Assembly: GCA_905212395.1 (NCBI GenBank)
Contig: CAJMEI010000061.1
Coordinates: 1-6,955 of the forward strand
Length of the DNA: 6,955 nucleotides
Reading direction: 5' to 3'
DNA from: an uncultured Christensenella sp.
Lineage (GTDB): Bacteria; Bacillota; Clostridia; Christensenellales; Borkfalkiaceae
In this document: one piece after another, positions 6,501-6,955 of the stretch
How the letters are laid out: each line of letters starts with the position of its first letter
Position numbering within the stretch: the first letter of the stretch is position 1
Position numbers and translations under genes: made by a program
The notes under the pieces: model-generated
What the model was told of the DNA's origin: nothing
Databases searched by the model: none
What the model saw: the letters and a program-made list of their open reading frames with translations, nothing else

Positions 6501-6955
6501 ACGCGTTGATAATTGCGGTGTTTTGTGCTTTGGTTTTTGCCGAAATTACGTCTTGTTCTTCGTAGTCGAAAAATACGGGAAAGTCTAAAAAGCCTTTGTC
6601 GTATCCATAGGAGGCGAGCGTGTTTATAACCCAGTTTGCTTCGTTTACCGCGCCCGTAGTGGAAGTGGCACGCGAATATATGTAAATTCCTACGTGAAGT
6701 CCAACGGCTTTAGCACCGTTCATAAAAGTTGTAAACTTAGTGTCTAAAGAAGTTGAATATCCTATACGACATATTACGAAATCGGCATAATTTTTCATTA
6801 CGTTAAAATCTACGTTTCCTTGATGGACGGATAAATCGTAACCGAAATATTTTATATCGCTTTGCGTCCACGCGTTAGCTTTGTTGTTTTCGCTTTTTTT
6901 CACGTTAAAACTTAAAGCCAAAAATAAAACGCATAAACAAGAGAGCAAAACCGTG
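3523..6955 (-). CDS. Surface-anchored GH25 lysozyme (muramidase) with two ConA-like + CBM9-like modules, 5' partial
   Basis: Residues are numbered from the TTG at 6946-6948. Predicted to hydrolyse the glycan backbone of peptidoglycan outside the cell. The frame stays open to the window edge, and the TTG lies inside a hydrophobic signal core (LLSCLCVLFLALSF), so the true start is almost certainly beyond 6955. A possible signal cleavage site is ANA|W near residue 26. Residues 34-244 are GH25: GYDLSVHQG with Asp38, the FFDYE acid pair Asp128/Glu130, and a terminal IDHDYCF with Asp235/Asp237. Residues 266-446 and 643-819 are beta-rich ConA/DUF1080-like domains. Residues 453-624 and 825-1004 are CBM9/DOMON-like domains (DGNFEDW, WWDNTNVEMF, EGFID, SYWCA). 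A Pro hinge, a Ser-rich stalk (about 1019-1100) and KKGC plus a hydrophobic segment plus KRKNQRK end the protein. There is no LPXTG, LysM or SH3 domain. It sits 4 bp upstream of its paralogue, gene B. The GH25 assignment is strong; the accessory domains are assigned by motif and layout only. Confidence 0.9.
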   Translation of the reverse strand, partial: TVLLSCLCVLFLALSFNVKKSENNKANAWTQSDIKYFGYDLSVHQGNVDFNVMKNYADFVICRIGYSTSLDTKFTTFMNGAKAVGLHVGIYIYSRATSTTGAVNEANWVINTLASYGYDKGFLDFPVFFDYEEQDVISAKTKAQNTAIINAFVDRMAQAGYYSAMYVGGSNFRTYFDHSTLKCSAWVAHYGYTDQVSYFNNIYSGYNTCMWQFDGDGYDTPSTKRGYAVGASSTNIDHDYCFVDFPKIIMEGGYNGFSSSNINKELADNTNWSSANNYDRCNDNFAQRSVTLTNAKTDENPIGFINDNTSVFNLSATFKVDGKVSGELFGKIGIALLNGNNGMFFYANAKGTEGTSLDNITGSTFGVVFRKDGNWDWSTDKELTGVTFDKNKAFTFNVVRNNEKIDLFVNNVLAKSVKSTDFSCNATENCNAEIRSFQINATVTNYSCVPTIGDFITLDGNFEDWEKLPNYNTVLANKKSVYDKTNAQKGVDFYTEKTSKGLFVYAKAYHDKDVKNADNWWDNTNVEMFLGSDANQYWANHKEFSGFSSAVFITKKSGNKFVTVFEGFIDKSFIPSYSVNLKYGIAFKVDNGTTKDEITPVGATTATSYWCAENSDPRKVAFTITNKIEKAYDVCNTDKYYESTNFTKTGNTISISKTNTTLNNDVLHLTDNNSVNQSVSVTFKLTGKYENEQFAKLGLGFIDQYGDGFFFYADARGTSGSALSTINGSTFGLVFRNSSTGYLFSDAKSIDPVTDVTYNPQQEFTLKIVRKNTVADLYVGNTKVYTITDTTSYKIQNGQIVYPAIISFNAYFKATNVEVTAIDETNDLSIDGNFSDWQALSNFNEIDANKLTVTDSAGSGKQATFYTRLTNSGMYVYMSAKHIITTGTFLPSEWWKNTNFEMFVNGNDNSSQVYATALYNKGFTKCSFLTTLNGEFYQTVMEGFIDVDTLVSVYGYTGNNLKIGMAFKVDNLNGTADKITPVGSTAETSYWCANGDPRELAITVNKLATPVGPIEPDQPDSSSNSSSSSKPDSSSSSSVDSSSSEHTSSKVDSSSSNHTSSKSESSSSSSSSEISSDSSSSDSSSIENESSSQTSINQSDNSSNSANASAKKGCSGSLNSSAFIIVLALLSVCVILKRKNQRK
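3526..3533 (-). promoter_or_regulatory. Shine-Dalgarno of the cysteine-peptidase gene, embedded in the end of the lysozyme gene
   Basis: On the minus strand the sequence is AAAGGAAA. Its AAAGGA core ends 9 nt before the ATG at 3518. It overlaps the last codons of the lysozyme gene (CAA AGG AAA TAA), and only four bases (AACT) separate that TAA from the ATG. No room exists for a promoter or terminator between the genes, so co-transcription with translational coupling is the natural reading. The overlap is seen directly; coupling is inferred. Confidence 0.8.
3526..3624 (-). other. C-terminal Cys-containing membrane anchor of the lysozyme protein
   Basis: Residues 1109-1141 comprise KKGCSGS, a hydrophobic segment (AFIIVLALLSVCVIL) and the basic tail KRKNQRK. 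The layout resembles sorting tails such as the Cys-bearing MYXO-CTERM and Synerg-CTERM types rather than LPXTG. Whether it is processed at the Cys or is a plain stop-transfer anchor cannot be read from the sequence. Confidence 0.7.
3646..3894 (-). repeat. Ser-rich low-complexity stalk of the lysozyme protein
   Basis: Residues about 1019-1101 are Ser runs separated by KPD, VD, EHT, NHT and SE-type insertions. The stalk follows the hinge GPIEPDQPD and precedes the KKGC anchor. It is shorter than the matching stalk in the neighbouring protein and uses different insertions, so the two stalks have changed independently. Confidence 0.8.
3769..3840 (-). repeat. Imperfect 36-bp direct tandem repeat within the Ser-rich stalk
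   Basis: Two abutting 36-nt copies, 3769-3804 and 3805-3840, differ at two positions by eye. They encode VDSSSSEHTSSK and VDSSSSNHTSSK (residues 1037-1048 and 1049-1060). The unit is a multiple of three, so the duplication kept the frame. The high identity against the degenerate surroundings suggests a recent event. Confidence 0.88.
3937..6153 (-). repeat. Four-domain accessory cassette, copy in the lysozyme gene (two ConA-like + CBM9-like modules)
   Basis: Approximate domain spans on the minus strand: ConA-like 1 at 6153-5611, CBM9-like 1 at 5592-5077, ConA-like 2 at 5022-4492, CBM9-like 2 at 4476-3937. The ConA-like units share FGKIGIA or FAKLGLG, then FFYANA or FFYADA, and a strand such as LKIVRKNTVADLYVGN, as in LamG/DUF1080 folds. 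The CBM9-like units open with (L/I)DGNFxDW and carry WW(D/K)NTNxEMF, EGFID, (Y/I)G(I/M)AFKVDN and SYWCA. CBM9 domains usually bind sugar chain ends, but the ligand here is unknown. The fold names rest on motif pattern only. Confidence 0.75.

Noticed and set aside
6931..6955. LLSC at the start of the lysozyme protein as a lipoprotein lipobox
   Set aside because: The hydrophobic core continues after this Cys (LCVLFLALSF), whereas in a lipoprotein it must come before it. The pattern is also a weak lipobox.

Overview
The window carries two large minus-strand genes, head to tail and only 4 bp apart, that fill almost all of it. Both encode secreted, surface-anchored mosaic proteins of more than 1,100 residues. 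The low-to-moderate GC content, AAAGGAAA-type Shine-Dalgarno, Ser-rich stalks and Lys/Arg-tailed C-terminal membrane segments suggest a Bacillota (Firmicutes) genome, perhaps an uncultured gut-type clostridium. That placement is inference, since no phylogenetic marker is present. Trp is read from TGG and both genes end in TAA, so nothing points to an altered code.

Layout in the direction of transcription (right to left): gene A (3523 to the right edge, 5' end cut off) has the end of a signal peptide, a glycoside hydrolase family 25 (GH25) lysozyme domain, two copies of a two-domain module, a Ser-rich stalk and a C-terminal membrane anchor. Gene B (39-3518, complete) has a signal peptide, an NlpC/P60- or CHAP-like cysteine peptidase/amidase domain, the same double module, a Ser-rich stalk and the same kind of anchor. 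Each module is a concanavalin/DUF1080-like beta-rich domain followed by a CBM9/DOMON-like domain that opens with an (I/L/F)DGxxxDW motif. Positions 1-38 are non-coding AT-rich sequence with nothing convincing in it.

The two proteins are built on one chassis with interchangeable catalytic heads. Module 1 of A resembles module 1 of B more than it resembles its own module 2, and the same holds for the second modules. The whole four-domain cassette was therefore probably in place before the genes duplicated. The predicted activities are complementary: A would cut the glycan strands of peptidoglycan, and B would cut a peptide or amide bond. Tight spacing and a Shine-Dalgarno lying inside the end of gene A suggest co-transcription and translational coupling. 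The likely role is remodelling of the cell's own wall or attack on neighbouring walls from the cell surface, with the CBM9-like domains binding glycan. The ligand and target are not visible in the sequence.
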